From Mucilaginibacter roseus (GTDB lineage: Bacteria; Bacteroidota; Bacteroidia; Sphingobacteriales; Sphingobacteriaceae), in NCBI RefSeq assembly GCF_021215455.1, contig NZ_JAJPWV010000004.1:1-64000 (forward strand): DNA of 64,000 bases, in the 5' to 3' direction. The notes beneath the pieces are model-generated. The model searched no databases. It saw only the letters and a program-made list of their open reading frames with translations, and had not been told where the DNA came from. Of this stretch, positions 1-8,484 are shown in pieces. How positions within the stretch are numbered: position 1 is the first letter of the stretch; each line of letters opens with the position of its first letter. The position numbers and the translations under genes were made by a program.

Positions 1-60
1 ATGCAAATAAAGTTTGGCGCAAAAGTAATTATATTTAGCTGACACAATGTAATACCGATG

Positions 61-93
61 TTGTTTTAAGCGACAATTTAATGGCTATATTTG
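61..93 (+). promoter_or_regulatory. Promoter of the PAP2/ZIP unit
   Basis: An exact TAnnTTTG -7 element (TATATTTG) lies at 86-93 with TTG at 61-63, 22 bp upstream, matching the Bacteroidota vegetative promoter pattern. It covers the TTG at 91, which argues against starting the PAP2 gene there and for the ATG at 127. Confidence 0.6.
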
Positions 94-126
94 CACTCGC
101 AAAAAATTGGCGCTAACAACATCCTG

Positions 127-702
127 ATGCCCGAACAACTTTTACAACTCGACCGGCATTTATTCTACTTTATTAATCACGACCTATCGAACCCGTTTTT
201 CGATTGGCTGATGCCACTTTTGCGTAACGCCCGTTTCTGGATCCCCTTATATATATTTATTATCGGTTTTTGTATCTATAAATATCGCAAGGTGGGGGTA
301 ATCATCGTTTTAATGCTGGCCGCCAGTGCAGGCGTTGCCGATTTTGTTAGCGCAAGCGTCATCAAGCCTGTTATACACAGGGTACGCCCCTGCCGCGATC
401 CTGTTACCGCCGAAAAAGATATTCCACGTGTTCGGTGCGGTTCCGGATATAGCTTTCCGTCCACTCATGCCAGCGATCATTTTGCTATGGCCGCTTTTAT
501 GAGTATGGTTTTCAGCCGCCGCTGGCGGTGGATCTGGTGGGTAAGCATGCTATGGGCGGCTAGTATTTGCTTTGCCCAAGTATATGTAAGCGTACACTTT
601 CCTATTGATGTTATGGGCGGCGCGCTGTTCGGCCTCGTTGTTGGCTTTGGCATTGCACAACTTTTCAAAAAATTTCAACCCGGCTTCTTTTACAATAAAT
701 GA
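127..702 (+). CDS. PAP2-family membrane phosphatase
   Basis: A 191-residue integral membrane protein of the type 2 phosphatidic acid phosphatase family, which removes phosphate from lipid phosphates or isoprenoid diphosphates. Motif 1 reads KPVIHRVRP, motif 2 is PSTHAS and motif 3 is SVHFPID; several hydrophobic segments surround them. The Arg that usually opens motif 3 (SR followed by about five residues and His) appears as Gln (AQVYVSVH), which I believe occurs in other Bacteroidota members too, so activity is not excluded. I chose the ATG at 127 because the TTG at 91 overlaps the -7 box. The stop overlaps the next start by four bases (ATGA), so it is translationally coupled to the ZIP transporter. 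The lipid substrate cannot be told from sequence. Confidence 0.85.
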   Translation: MPEQLLQLDRHLFYFINHDLSNPFFDWLMPLLRNARFWIPLYIFIIGFCIYKYRKVGVIIVLMLAASAGVADFVSASVIKPVIHRVRPCRDPVTAEKDIPRVRCGSGYSFPSTHASDHFAMAAFMSMVFSRRWRWIWWVSMLWAASICFAQVYVSVHFPIDVMGGALFGLVVGFGIAQLFKKFQPGFFYNK

Positions 703-1409
703 ACAACCTGCAACTTTTACTCCTGTTTTTAAGTGCCTTTTTAGGTGGCACGGCTGTTTTTTTATTTAAAGGAGGAAACCATAAGTTCCTGAAGTTGGTA
801 TTGGCATTCAGCGGCGCTTATTTGTTTGGCATAACGGTTTTACATTTAATACCCGACGCTTACCATAGCAATGATAACATGGTGGGCGTTTTTATCCTGA
901 TCGGCTTTATATTCCAGATCGTGCTCGAACAGTTTTCTGACGGTATTGAGCACGGCCATATTCACAAGCATGCGCATGAGCATGGCGCTTTTCCGTTTGG
1001 AATTATGTTGAGCTTATGCCTGCATGCGTTTTTAGAGGGAATGCCTATAGCCGAAGGGCATCAGCACGAACTTGTTTTTGGTATCGCATTACACCACATT
1101 CCGGCATCGTTTGCCTTGGGCAGCGTATTGTTGGCCCATCATCAAAGTAAAGGCCGCATAGTGTTCTTTCTTCTATTATTCGCCCTTATGACGCCTGCAG
1201 GTTACTTGTTCAGCAACTCATTAAGCAATGGCGGTATAGGAAACCTTCAGCAATATTTTAACCGGATAATGGGCTTGGTAATCGGTATATTTCTGCACAT
1301 ATCAACTACCATCCTGTTTGAGTCAAGCGCTGATCATAAATTCAACCTGCGTAAAATGATTGCTGTTTTATTAGGTATAGGTATTGCCCTGGTGGGATTT
1401 TTACTGTAA
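699..1409 (+). CDS. ZIP-family divalent metal transporter
   Basis: A 236-residue protein with about seven or eight hydrophobic segments. A His-rich loop (HGHIHKHAHEHG) at about residues 87-98 and the helices carrying LHAFLEGMP and ALHHIPASF are the metal-site signatures of the ZIP (Zrt/Irt-like) family, which moves zinc or iron into the cytoplasm. The C-terminal half is the better conserved part. Its start overlaps the stop of the PAP2 gene by four bases, so the two are co-translated. It converges on the MarR gene with only six bases between the stop codons and no visible terminator. Metal specificity is unknown. Confidence 0.85.
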   Translation: MNNLQLLLLFLSAFLGGTAVFLFKGGNHKFLKLVLAFSGAYLFGITVLHLIPDAYHSNDNMVGVFILIGFIFQIVLEQFSDGIEHGHIHKHAHEHGAFPFGIMLSLCLHAFLEGMPIAEGHQHELVFGIALHHIPASFALGSVLLAHHQSKGRIVFFLLLFALMTPAGYLFSNSLSNGGIGNLQQYFNRIMGLVIGIFLHISTTILFESSADHKFNLRKMIAVLLGIGIALVGFLL

Positions 1410-1415
1410 TAGTAC

Positions 1416-1865
1416 TTATCCTCTTAGCTTATCCAGCAAATCGCTTAATTGTGCGGCTTCATCCTCGGAGAGATGCTCTTTTAAAAGATCTTTCGATTTA
1501 AATTCCAGGTCCATTTTGCTTAAAATGTCCAAGCCTTGCTGACTGATCTGGATATCCACTGCTCGCCTGTCCTTTGAATTGGTGCAGCGCGATACCAGTC
1601 CCTTTTGCACTAAACGGTCAACAATGCGCGATGCGTCGGACATTTTGTCTATCATGCGCTCTTTAAGCAGGTTGATGGTTGCCGGTTTTGGGAACTGTCC
1701 GCGCAAAATACGCAGTACATTAAACTGCTGCGATGTAAGATTATACTTCTCGAAATACGCGCGCGAAATGTTACTTAACCAGCTTTGCGTGTATCCAACA
1801 TTTATAATTACCTTATGGTAATTATCCTCAAAATTAGTACTTTGTATCTCGTCCTCTATTCGCAT
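1416..1865 (-). CDS. MarR-family transcriptional regulator
   Basis: A 149-residue winged-helix protein. The order helix, LTSQQFNVLRILRG, a recognition segment around KMSDASRIVDRLVQKGLV and the wing CTNSKDRRAVDIQIS is the MarR signature; such dimers usually repress nearby genes until a small ligand or oxidant binds. It follows the DUF5522 gene after 35 bases on the same strand. A one-mismatch -7 element on the minus strand (CATATTTG, 1889-1896) could give it its own promoter inside that gap. Ligand and targets cannot be inferred; no clear palindrome was seen beside it. Confidence 0.85.
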   Translation of the reverse strand: MRIEDEIQSTNFEDNYHKVIINVGYTQSWLSNISRAYFEKYNLTSQQFNVLRILRGQFPKPATINLLKERMIDKMSDASRIVDRLVQKGLVSRCTNSKDRRAVDIQISQQGLDILSKMDLEFKSKDLLKEHLSEDEAAQLSDLLDKLRG

Positions 1866-1900
1866 AGTGTATATAAATGCGTAAAAAGCAAATATGTTTA

Positions 1901-2059
1901 TTATTTTTTAATTTGCGTATATTGTTTTTTCGCCCGATAGTTCCATGGGCAGTGCAAACATTGGTTTTTACAGCAATAACCGCGTTTTTGATGATATTCT
2001 TTGGTGAATACCATTAAGCCATCGGTATTAAAATAATAATCTGTCCCTTCCTTAAGCAT
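1901..2059 (-). CDS. DUF5522 small Cys-rich protein
   Basis: A 52-residue ORF beginning MLKEGTDYYFNTDGLMVFT and carrying a Cys cluster, GYCCKNQCLHCPW, at residues 27-39. This matches my knowledge of the DUF5522 family, tiny proteins with a CC-x3-C-x2-C pattern that may bind a metal; no function is established. Its ATG shares one base with the TAA of the MBL-fold gene upstream (TAATG), so it is almost surely translated by reinitiation after that gene. It is too short for ordinary ORF cut-offs. Confidence 0.85.
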   Translation of the reverse strand: MLKEGTDYYFNTDGLMVFTKEYHQKRGYCCKNQCLHCPWNYRAKKQYTQIKK

Positions 2060-2997
2060 TAGTTCAACAACTTTACAAACAGGGTATTATTAAAGTGTTC
2101 GCGTAAATGTTTGCCATCGCCATGCAGCGTCCAAACCTGGGTTGGCTGCACTTGCTTGATCATCTCCAGTATATCGCTCCAGTCGGCATGGTCTGATATA
2201 TAAAGCGTATCCTGGCTATTCACCTGCAGGTTTTTCCATCCCGATGCAAAAAGGCGTTTTACACCCGTGGCCCTTATATAACTGTCAAACGTAAAGGGCG
2301 GCACTATATAAACATAGTCCTGCTGGTTTTTCATCAGTTTGCGGTTGTATAACTGATATTTCCCTAAAGTGTATCCTGCCTTTTCATATATAGTATTTAA
2401 CGGCATTATACGGTGATGCATCAATATGGTTTTCTGCGGCGCGTAATCGTTAATCAACCGGATCAGTCGCTGGCTTTTGCCCAGGCCATAAGCACCAAGC
2501 AGTATGTTGATCTTGATATCCTTCAGCTTGCTGATCTCCGCTATAGGGTCAGGGTGCTGCGTTGCAGGGTTGGCGAAAGTACTTTCCGTTATGAGTACAT
2601 CGGCTTTTACCCATTCTAAAGGCTCGCAGGTGGCGTCGGGTTGTAATTTAAAATCACCGGTGTATAGGTAAGTGGTGCCCTGATAAGCCATCAACAGCTG
2701 GGCTGAACCAAGCATATGGCCTGCTGGGACGAAAGTGATCTCCACACCGCCTACAACAAATGGCTGACCGTAAGCCGTCACATTGAATACCTTTGCCGCA
2801 TTTTTGGTATAGCGCAACTGCATAAATGCCTGCGTACCGGCGGTACACCATACTTCGCGGTTGCCCGCAACAGCATGGTCGGCATGGGCATGCGATATTA
2901 CAGCCCTGTCAACGGGTTGCACCGGGTCGATATAAAAACCGCCGTACTTGCAGTAGAGGCCATTGGCATCAAACTGCACAAAATCATCCAGTATCAT
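2059..2997 (-). CDS. MBL-fold exonuclease-like metallohydrolase
   Basis: A 312-residue metallo-beta-lactamase-fold protein resembling the ligase-associated DNA exonucleases and mRNA 3'-end-processing (CPSF-type) enzymes. Metal ligands are visible: HAHADH at about residues 36-41, the His of PAGHMLGSAQ, the Asp of YTGDFKL, and a late SDHADW. No DNA ligase or Lhr helicase gene, the usual partners of the ligase-associated type, lies in the window. The gene overlaps coaE upstream (TGATG) and DUF5522 downstream (TAATG) by one base each, so the three are tightly coupled. DNA versus RNA as substrate is not decided by the sequence. Confidence 0.8.
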   Translation of the reverse strand: MILDDFVQFDANGLYCKYGGFYIDPVQPVDRAVISHAHADHAVAGNREVWCTAGTQAFMQLRYTKNAAKVFNVTAYGQPFVVGGVEITFVPAGHMLGSAQLLMAYQGTTYLYTGDFKLQPDATCEPLEWVKADVLITESTFANPATQHPDPIAEISKLKDIKINILLGAYGLGKSQRLIRLINDYAPQKTILMHHRIMPLNTIYEKAGYTLGKYQLYNRKLMKNQQDYVYIVPPFTFDSYIRATGVKRLFASGWKNLQVNSQDTLYISDHADWSDILEMIKQVQPTQVWTLHGDGKHLREHFNNTLFVKLLN

Positions 2998-3590
2998 CAG
3001 GCTTTTACGGCTAAAAATTGCTGGTGCAGTGCGAGCACCTGTGGTATAACTAACCGGCTGCCATTGTTGTTAATTATATGATCGGCCAGCTTACTTTTTT
3101 CTTCTTCGTTCATTTGCCGTGCATCCCTGCCGGCGGCCTCTTCCATGCTTATACCATCGCGCTGTATAACGCGCCGTAAGCGTTGATCAAGCGGAGCGGC
3201 TACCAAAATGATTTGATCGCACATTTTATATGATCCGCTCTCAAATAATATCGCGGCTTCCTTAATTACATATGGTGCTTTGGTTTGATATAGCGTCCAT
3301 TCATCAAACGCCCTAAAAACCGCCGGATGTACTAACGCATTTAGCCGGGCCAGTTCGTCAGCATTATTGAAAACAATATCGGCTATATATTTACGGTTCA
3401 GCGTCGCGTCGGCAAAGTAAGCTTCGCTACCAAAGGTACGTTTAACACCGTCAATCAATTCCGCATCGCTCGCCACTACACTTTTGGCGGCGGCATCGGC
3501 ATAAAAAACCGGGATGCCCAATACCTCAAATACTTTAGCCACGGTGGTTTTACCGCTGCCTATATTGCCCGTCAATCCTATCTTCAGCAT
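2997..3590 (-). CDS. coaE: Dephospho-CoA kinase
   Basis: A 197-residue P-loop kinase that phosphorylates the ribose 3'-hydroxyl of dephospho-CoA, the last step of coenzyme A synthesis in the cytoplasm. The N-terminus GLTGNIGSGKTT is the Walker A loop, followed by FYADAAAK (the DAD-type region) and VHPAVF; RRVIQRDG is the lid segment. Length is normal for CoaE. Its ATG directly abuts the YbbR stop codon and its TGA overlaps the MBL-fold start, placing it in the middle of the nusB-to-marR gene string. Confidence 0.93.
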   Translation of the reverse strand: MLKIGLTGNIGSGKTTVAKVFEVLGIPVFYADAAAKSVVASDAELIDGVKRTFGSEAYFADATLNRKYIADIVFNNADELARLNALVHPAVFRAFDEWTLYQTKAPYVIKEAAILFESGSYKMCDQIILVAAPLDQRLRRVIQRDGISMEEAAGRDARQMNEEEKSKLADHIINNNGSRLVIPQVLALHQQFLAVKA

Positions 3591-4538
3591 TTATTTTTTT
3601 ATAATGAAATCAACTACTGCCGGTTCAATTTTAACAATGCGGCAATAAGGTGGTATGCGTTTTAATTTAACGGGGAGTGCATGATACCCTTTCTGCTCCC
3701 ACAGGCTTAGGTCGGCCGTAGCCTCAAAAAACGCATCGTCCATATCGGGGTAGTCGCTCAGCGAGGTCATAAAGGTAACCTTTACCTTTTGGGGTACTAT
3801 CTTAACGTTATAATAGTGCGGGTTATTGACAACCTTCACCGGAATTTCAAGCGTTTTTTCCGTAAATTCATCAACCGGAATTTTAACTTGTATGGTTTTA
3901 GGGTAAACGGTCATGTTCACCTCTTTTACCGATTGCATTTTTAACTGTTTGCTTACCGGTTCGCTAACATTATCCAGCTGAAGGGTATCGGTATTCCATG
4001 ATCTTATACGACCGATCAGTTCTGACGGACCACTAATGGTAACGTAATCGGGTTTAAGCACAATATCCCCTGATTGGGCGAACTGCTTTTTATAATCGAT
4101 AGAGGTAAGCAGTTCAACAGGCACCTTTTTAACCCGGCGGCTCGAAAAGTCGAAATATAACGTATCCGGGTCAAATGCTATTATCTGCCTGTTCGGCGGT
4201 TGCGCAGCATTAATTCGGCGCATTTGCGACCCAAGCACTACATAATCACGCTGATCAAGCGTATGCAAATCAACCGTCAACTGGTTTTCATCATCGTTAA
4301 ATCGCGAAAATAACATTTGCCAGCCGTTACCCTGTACGGTTGCATTCACCGTGTCAGACTGTAAGGAATGAAACGCCCTACGCTGCGGCGCATTTTTAAA
4401 TACAATTAGCTTAGGCACCGTAAAATTATGCGGGGTTGATAGCACAGCAAAAACCCAGGCAACCACAGCCAGTACAATACAGGTTGTGAATGCCGTAAGC
4501 CGTCTGCGTTCTGCCGGTGATAATTTTATAATGGGCAT
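3591..4538 (-). CDS. YbbR-like domain protein
   Basis: A 315-residue protein with one N-terminal membrane anchor (about residues 14-34) and an otherwise soluble exterior region containing repeated beta-rich YbbR-like units, for example around FDFSSRRVKKVPVE and YPKTIQVKIPVDEFTEK. In Firmicutes the related CdaR regulates a cyclic-di-AMP cyclase; no cyclase gene is adjacent here, so that role should not be assumed. Position between yajC and coaE is a layout commonly seen in Bacteroidota. A terminator-like hairpin lies just upstream. Confidence 0.8.
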   Translation of the reverse strand: MPIIKLSPAERRRLTAFTTCIVLAVVAWVFAVLSTPHNFTVPKLIVFKNAPQRRAFHSLQSDTVNATVQGNGWQMLFSRFNDDENQLTVDLHTLDQRDYVVLGSQMRRINAAQPPNRQIIAFDPDTLYFDFSSRRVKKVPVELLTSIDYKKQFAQSGDIVLKPDYVTISGPSELIGRIRSWNTDTLQLDNVSEPVSKQLKMQSVKEVNMTVYPKTIQVKIPVDEFTEKTLEIPVKVVNNPHYYNVKIVPQKVKVTFMTSLSDYPDMDDAFFEATADLSLWEQKGYHALPVKLKRIPPYCRIVKIEPAVVDFIIKK

Positions 4539-4549
4539 CGTTATAAATT

Positions 4550-4582
4550 AAAAAGCCGTTCAATTTATAACAACTGAACGGC
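4550..4582 (-). terminator. Hairpin with T-run between yajC and ybbR
   Basis: An 8-bp perfect stem (4555-4562 with 4575-4582, GCCGTTCA/TGAACGGC) and 12-base loop is followed on the minus strand by TTTTT. It sits inside the gene string, 22 bases after yajC, and may reduce transcription of ybbR and downstream genes rather than stop it fully. Confidence 0.7.
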
Positions 4583-4604
4583 ACAATAAATTTAACAACT
4601 TATT

Positions 4605-4895
4605 TTATGATTTTGTTGCCACAGGGGCGTTAAGCGCCTTTGAAGCATCAAGAGAGATAGCGGTTTTGTCAAAACGGATTTTGCCGCCGCCCTCGGTTTC
4701 AATTAATATTGTTGTTTCGGCCAGATCAACTATACGGCCATGTATACCTGCTGTTGTAACTACTTTATCACCTTTTTTAAGATCGTCAACAAATTTCTTT
4801 TGATCCTTTTGTTTTTTGATCTGCGGACGTATCATAAAAAAGTAGAACACCAATATGATGAGGCCCATCATAATCAGTTGTTGTGGATTACCCAT
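4605..4895 (-). CDS. yajC: Preprotein translocase subunit YajC
   Basis: A 96-residue protein with one membrane helix at about residues 8-24 followed by MIRPQIKKQKDQKKF and a small cytoplasmic domain (KKGDKVVTTAGIHGRIVDL). This is the typical YajC layout; the protein associates with SecDF and SecYEG in the inner membrane and assists protein export. It lies 38 bases after the DUF1573 lipoprotein gene on the same strand and precedes a terminator-like hairpin. Confidence 0.92.
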   Translation of the reverse strand: MGNPQQLIMMGLIILVFYFFMIRPQIKKQKDQKKFVDDLKKGDKVVTTAGIHGRIVDLAETTILIETEGGGKIRFDKTAISLDASKALNAPVATKS

Positions 4896-4933
4896 AGTAT
4901 TGTATTTAAATGTTTAAATTAATATGCGGTTAA

Positions 4934-5383
4934 TTACTTGGTTACCACTTCGCCCACCAAATGTACTACGGTTTGGGCTGGTACTGTGTTAGCGGTAACG
5001 GTGATCAGCTTATCCTGTAAGCCATTTTTGTTGGCACTATCAAACGTAACCTTTATAGCTCCGCTCTCTCCAGGTTTAACCGGAGTTTTAGGCCATTCGG
5101 GCACGGTACAGCCACAGCTTGCAGTAGCGTTGGTAATAACCAATGGCGATTTACCGGTATTAGTAAATTTGTATTCAAAGTTTACCTTTTCGCCTTGTTT
5201 TATCTTACCAAAATCATGCGTTTCATTCTGAAATTTAGCGATAGGCGCGTTAGCTGAGTCAACCTCGGTTACGGCAGTGCTATTGCTGTTAGTGTCAATA
5301 CCTTCGGTATTGGATGAATTACGCTGATTACAAGCTGCCAGAATAACAACAGATGCGGCCAGGGTAAATAATATTTTTTTCAT
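4934..5383 (-). CDS. DUF1573 lipoprotein
   Basis: A 149-residue protein with a lipoprotein signal (ILAAC, lipidated Cys18), a low-complexity Ser/Thr/Asn linker, then the DUF1573 immunoglobulin-like domain (HDFGKIKQGEKVNFEYKF and NATASCGCTVPEWPK). The family is abundant in Bacteroidota and lies beside nusB and yajC in many of them; its function is unknown. Secretion to the periplasm or outer membrane follows from the signal. The SCGC Cys pair is a conserved family feature. Confidence 0.88.
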   Translation of the reverse strand: MKKILFTLAASVVILAACNQRNSSNTEGIDTNSNSTAVTEVDSANAPIAKFQNETHDFGKIKQGEKVNFEYKFTNTGKSPLVITNATASCGCTVPEWPKTPVKPGESGAIKVTFDSANKNGLQDKLITVTANTVPAQTVVHLVGEVVTK

Positions 5384-5421
5384 TTTTATATTATTGGTTA
5401 ACAGAAGTTCAATATTACTAT

Positions 5422-6369
5422 TTATTCAATTAAACCTCTACCGGTTTTTTTAATCTTGTTACTTGCCTTAAGCTCAGCCAAAATTTTATCCAATATACCG
5501 TTGATGAATGAGTTACTTTTCGGTGTACTGAATTCCTTTGAAATTTCCAGGTACTCGTTGATAGTAACCTTAACCGGCACTGATGAAAAGTTCAGGAACT
5601 CGGTAAGCGCCATTTTCATCAGCAAAGTATCCATCATCGCGATACGATCGGGCTCCCAGTTTTGAGTTTTAACCGCGATGAGCTCCTGGTATTCCTCGTC
5701 ATGACGGATGCATTGGTCAAACAGGTCAACAATAAATTCCCTGTCCTCTTCCCAATTAACGGTAACTTCGGCCAGTTTATTCAGCTCGTAATTATCGTTC
5801 GAGAAGTTTTTAAAGGTTTTAGCGATCAACGCCTGCAATACATCACGATCAACCGGCCAGTTAATAAATTTATCTTCAAACACCTGCTCGGCAAGAGACG
5901 ATTTCAATATCACCTTTTTAAAGATGAATTTGATGATGTCCTTATCGCTGTGCAGGCTATCATCGGTACGGTCAAGATACTCCCTATACTCTGGAGCTGC
6001 CCTTAGCGTGTTAAATAACGATTTAAATAGCTCCGGATCAAACGTCCAATCAATCTTGTACTTTTTTACCGCGGCAACATATTCCTTGTTGGCAGCCAAT
6101 GAGGCCACAAAACGGTTTTCAAGAATTTTCAGATTAGGATTCAGGTCTTCGGCTGTAGGCAGGTGCTTGTTGGCACGTTCCTCGGCATCGTTGGCGGCAT
6201 AGCCAACTACTTCCTGAATAAGTGAAAGCATCCAGATGTACATCTCGTACACGGAATCTACACTTTTTAAAAGACCTTTTTGATGGAGTTTAATGTCGCG
6301 GTTGCTTGACTGGTGGTATCCGTATAGCGCCTGTAATACCTTTACGCGTAAGTGCCTTCTGTTTAACAT
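5422..6369 (-). CDS. nusB: Transcription antitermination factor NusB
   Basis: A 315-residue protein starting MLNRRHLRVKVLQALYGYHQ, the RNA-binding N-terminus of NusB, and ending with the family's C-terminal helical region (VPVKVTINEYLEISKEF, then SFINGILDKIL). NusB with S10 binds boxA RNA and prevents early termination in rRNA operons. It is about twice the length of the E. coli protein because of a long helical insertion, which is usual in Bacteroidota. I chose the ATG at 6369; the open frame extends upstream to 6537, but the promoter lies within that stretch. It heads the leftward housekeeping gene string. Confidence 0.9.
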   Translation of the reverse strand: MLNRRHLRVKVLQALYGYHQSSNRDIKLHQKGLLKSVDSVYEMYIWMLSLIQEVVGYAANDAEERANKHLPTAEDLNPNLKILENRFVASLAANKEYVAAVKKYKIDWTFDPELFKSLFNTLRAAPEYREYLDRTDDSLHSDKDIIKFIFKKVILKSSLAEQVFEDKFINWPVDRDVLQALIAKTFKNFSNDNYELNKLAEVTVNWEEDREFIVDLFDQCIRHDEEYQELIAVKTQNWEPDRIAMMDTLLMKMALTEFLNFSSVPVKVTINEYLEISKEFSTPKSNSFINGILDKILAELKASNKIKKTGRGLIE

Positions 6370-6444
6370 TGTGTAAGAACGATCTTTGGATTGAGCTTGT
6401 TTTGTACTTATGTACGATAAATTACTACTATTTATTGTACGCAG

Positions 6445-6475
6445 CAAAAGTAGGTGTTTTTTTAATATGCGCAAA
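6445..6475 (-). promoter_or_regulatory. nusB promoter
   Basis: On the minus strand TACTTTTG (6452-6445) is an exact -7 element and TTTG (6475-6472) lies 19 bp upstream, the best-formed promoter in the left part of the window. It predicts a leader of about 70 bases before nusB. Confidence 0.7.
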
Positions 6476-6568
6476 GCTGTTTTTTTAACACTCAATTTCT
6501 GTACAAAAAGCTGACGGTTTACTGCCGCCCATGCCACCGCAAATTATTTATCTTTACGCCCTCGACTT

Positions 6569-8353
6569 ATGAAACACCTCGCTTACCTTAATAAGTTCTT
6601 TATAAAATACCGCTGGCGCTTGCTGCCGGGCATACTCTTCGTTATAGCATCTAACATTTTTGGTGTATTGCCGGCGCAGGTTATCCGGGTAGCGTTTGAT
6701 CTGGTTGCCGAAAACATCGATTTGTACCGCCTTTATGATGGTTTTGATCGTCAGCAGGTTATCTATGATATTTTCGGGTCGAGCCTGTTGCTGTTTGGCT
6801 TACTGGTACTGGCGCTAGCGCTTATCAGGGGGATGTTTTTATTTTTTATGCGGCAAACCATCATCCTTATGTCGCGGCATATAGAGTACGATCTGAAGAA
6901 CGAGATATATAGTCACTACCAGGCGCTGTCAATGGCGTTTTACCGCCGCCATAATACCGGCGACCTGATGAACCGCGTAACCGAGGACGTTACCCGTGTG
7001 CGGATGTACCTGGGGCCGGGCATTATGTATACCGTGAATACCGTTGTGCTGTTTATATTGGTTATATATGCCATGCTTACGGTGAATGTTAAGCTGGCTA
7101 TTTATTCCGTGCTCCCCATGCCCATACTGGCAGGAATTATCTATTATGTAAACAACATCATCAACACCCGCAGTGAGATGATCCAGCAACGGCTGTCATC
7201 CCTTTCGGGCTTCGTGCAGGAAACCTTTTCGGGCATACGCGTGGTAAAATCATATGTCCGCGAAGCCTTTATCCGCAAAAGCTTTGCCACCGAAAGCGAA
7301 GATTACAAAACCCACTCCATGGAACTGGCGCGCGTACAAGCCTTATTTTTTCCGCTGATGCTGCTTTTGGTTGGATTGAGCAATGTTATCGTGCTGTATG
7401 TTGGCGGCATTGAGGTAATGAATGGCAACATCACGCCCGGCAATATCGCAGAGTTTATTGTTTACCTCAGTCAGTTAATGTTCCCGGTGATGGCGCTGGG
7501 TTGGGTAACCTCATTAATACAAAGGGCCGCAGCTTCGCAAAAGCGCATTAACGAATTTTTGCACGAGCAACCTGAGATTACGTCAGTAAACGGCATCAAA
7601 ACTACAGTTAAAGGGCATATCGAATTCAGAAATGTATCATTCACCTACCCTGAAACCGGCATAAAAGCGTTAAACCAAGTGTCGTTCAGTATAAAGCCGG
7701 GGCAAATGCTGGCTATTATCGGGCGTACAGGTTCGGGTAAATCAACCATCGCTAACCTGCTGATGCGTATGTATGATACCACCGGCGGCGAAGTTTTGAT
7801 TGACGGCACACCGATCAACAAGCTTGACCTGGACACCTACCGCTCGCAAACCGGTTTTGTACCGCAATCTATATTCCTGTTTTCTGACACCATTGCCCGT
7901 AACATTGCCTTTGCTATTGATGTGATGGATATGCCACGGGTTGAGCAAGCTGCGCAAGACGCTGCCGTTTATAATAACATTATAGAGCTTGAGCAGGGTT
8001 TTGATACCATGATAGGCGAACGCGGCATTACACTCTCCGGCGGTCAAAAGCAGCGGGTTTCTATCGCCCGCGCCATATTAAAGCACCCGCAGATCATGGT
8101 GTTTGATGATTGCCTCTCGGCAGTCGATACCCGGACTGAGGAAGAAATACTTAACAACCTTGGAAAAGTGATGCAGGGCAAAACCAGCATTATTATAGCC
8201 CACCGCATCTCCACCATAAAAAATGCCGATAACATACTGGTGCTTGATGAAGGCAGCATTATCGAACAAGGAAACCATAACACATTGATGGCAAAAAAAG
8301 GCGCTTATTTTGCTTTGTACGAAAATCAATTACTGGAAGAGGAAAACGCCTGA
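6569..8353 (+). CDS. ABC transporter, fused permease/ATPase (MsbA-like)
   Basis: A 594-residue half-transporter: six membrane helices in about residues 1-325, then an ATPase domain with Walker A (IGRTGSGKST), signature LSGGQKQR, Walker B IMVFDDCLSAVD and the switch His in IIAHRIS. The exporter fold and length match the MsbA/multidrug type, acting as a homodimer in the inner membrane to flip lipids or expel drugs. The Walker B glutamate position reads Asp-Cys (FDDC), a variant seen in one half of some heterodimeric exporters and worth noting for a single-gene exporter. It is divergent from nusB. Substrate unknown. Confidence 0.88.
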   Translation: MKHLAYLNKFFIKYRWRLLPGILFVIASNIFGVLPAQVIRVAFDLVAENIDLYRLYDGFDRQQVIYDIFGSSLLLFGLLVLALALIRGMFLFFMRQTIILMSRHIEYDLKNEIYSHYQALSMAFYRRHNTGDLMNRVTEDVTRVRMYLGPGIMYTVNTVVLFILVIYAMLTVNVKLAIYSVLPMPILAGIIYYVNNIINTRSEMIQQRLSSLSGFVQETFSGIRVVKSYVREAFIRKSFATESEDYKTHSMELARVQALFFPLMLLLVGLSNVIVLYVGGIEVMNGNITPGNIAEFIVYLSQLMFPVMALGWVTSLIQRAAASQKRINEFLHEQPEITSVNGIKTTVKGHIEFRNVSFTYPETGIKALNQVSFSIKPGQMLAIIGRTGSGKSTIANLLMRMYDTTGGEVLIDGTPINKLDLDTYRSQTGFVPQSIFLFSDTIARNIAFAIDVMDMPRVEQAAQDAAVYNNIIELEQGFDTMIGERGITLSGGQKQRVSIARAILKHPQIMVFDDCLSAVDTRTEEEILNNLGKVMQGKTSIIIAHRISTIKNADNILVLDEGSIIEQGNHNTLMAKKGAYFALYENQLLEEENA

Positions 8354-8422
8354 GAATAGCAAACCAATACAAAAGTTGATGGCAAAAGTTTGAAAAAATT
8401 AACAATATTATTATCAAAATAG

Positions 8423-8450
8423 TTGCTAATTGAATTTTTCTTTATATTTA
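8423..8450 (+). promoter_or_regulatory. Promoter of DUF3276 gene
   Basis: TTG at 8423-8425, 17 bp, then TATATTTA at 8443-8450 (one mismatch from TAnnTTTG), 34 bases before the ATG at 8485. Confidence 0.5.
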
Positions 8451-8484
8451 TGCCAGTCAATTCTAAAAACAACAATTACTTAAC

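Noticed and set aside
91..126. TTG start giving the PAP2 protein 12 extra residues
   Set aside because: The TTG is part of the -7 element; the ATG at 127 gives a normal N-terminus.
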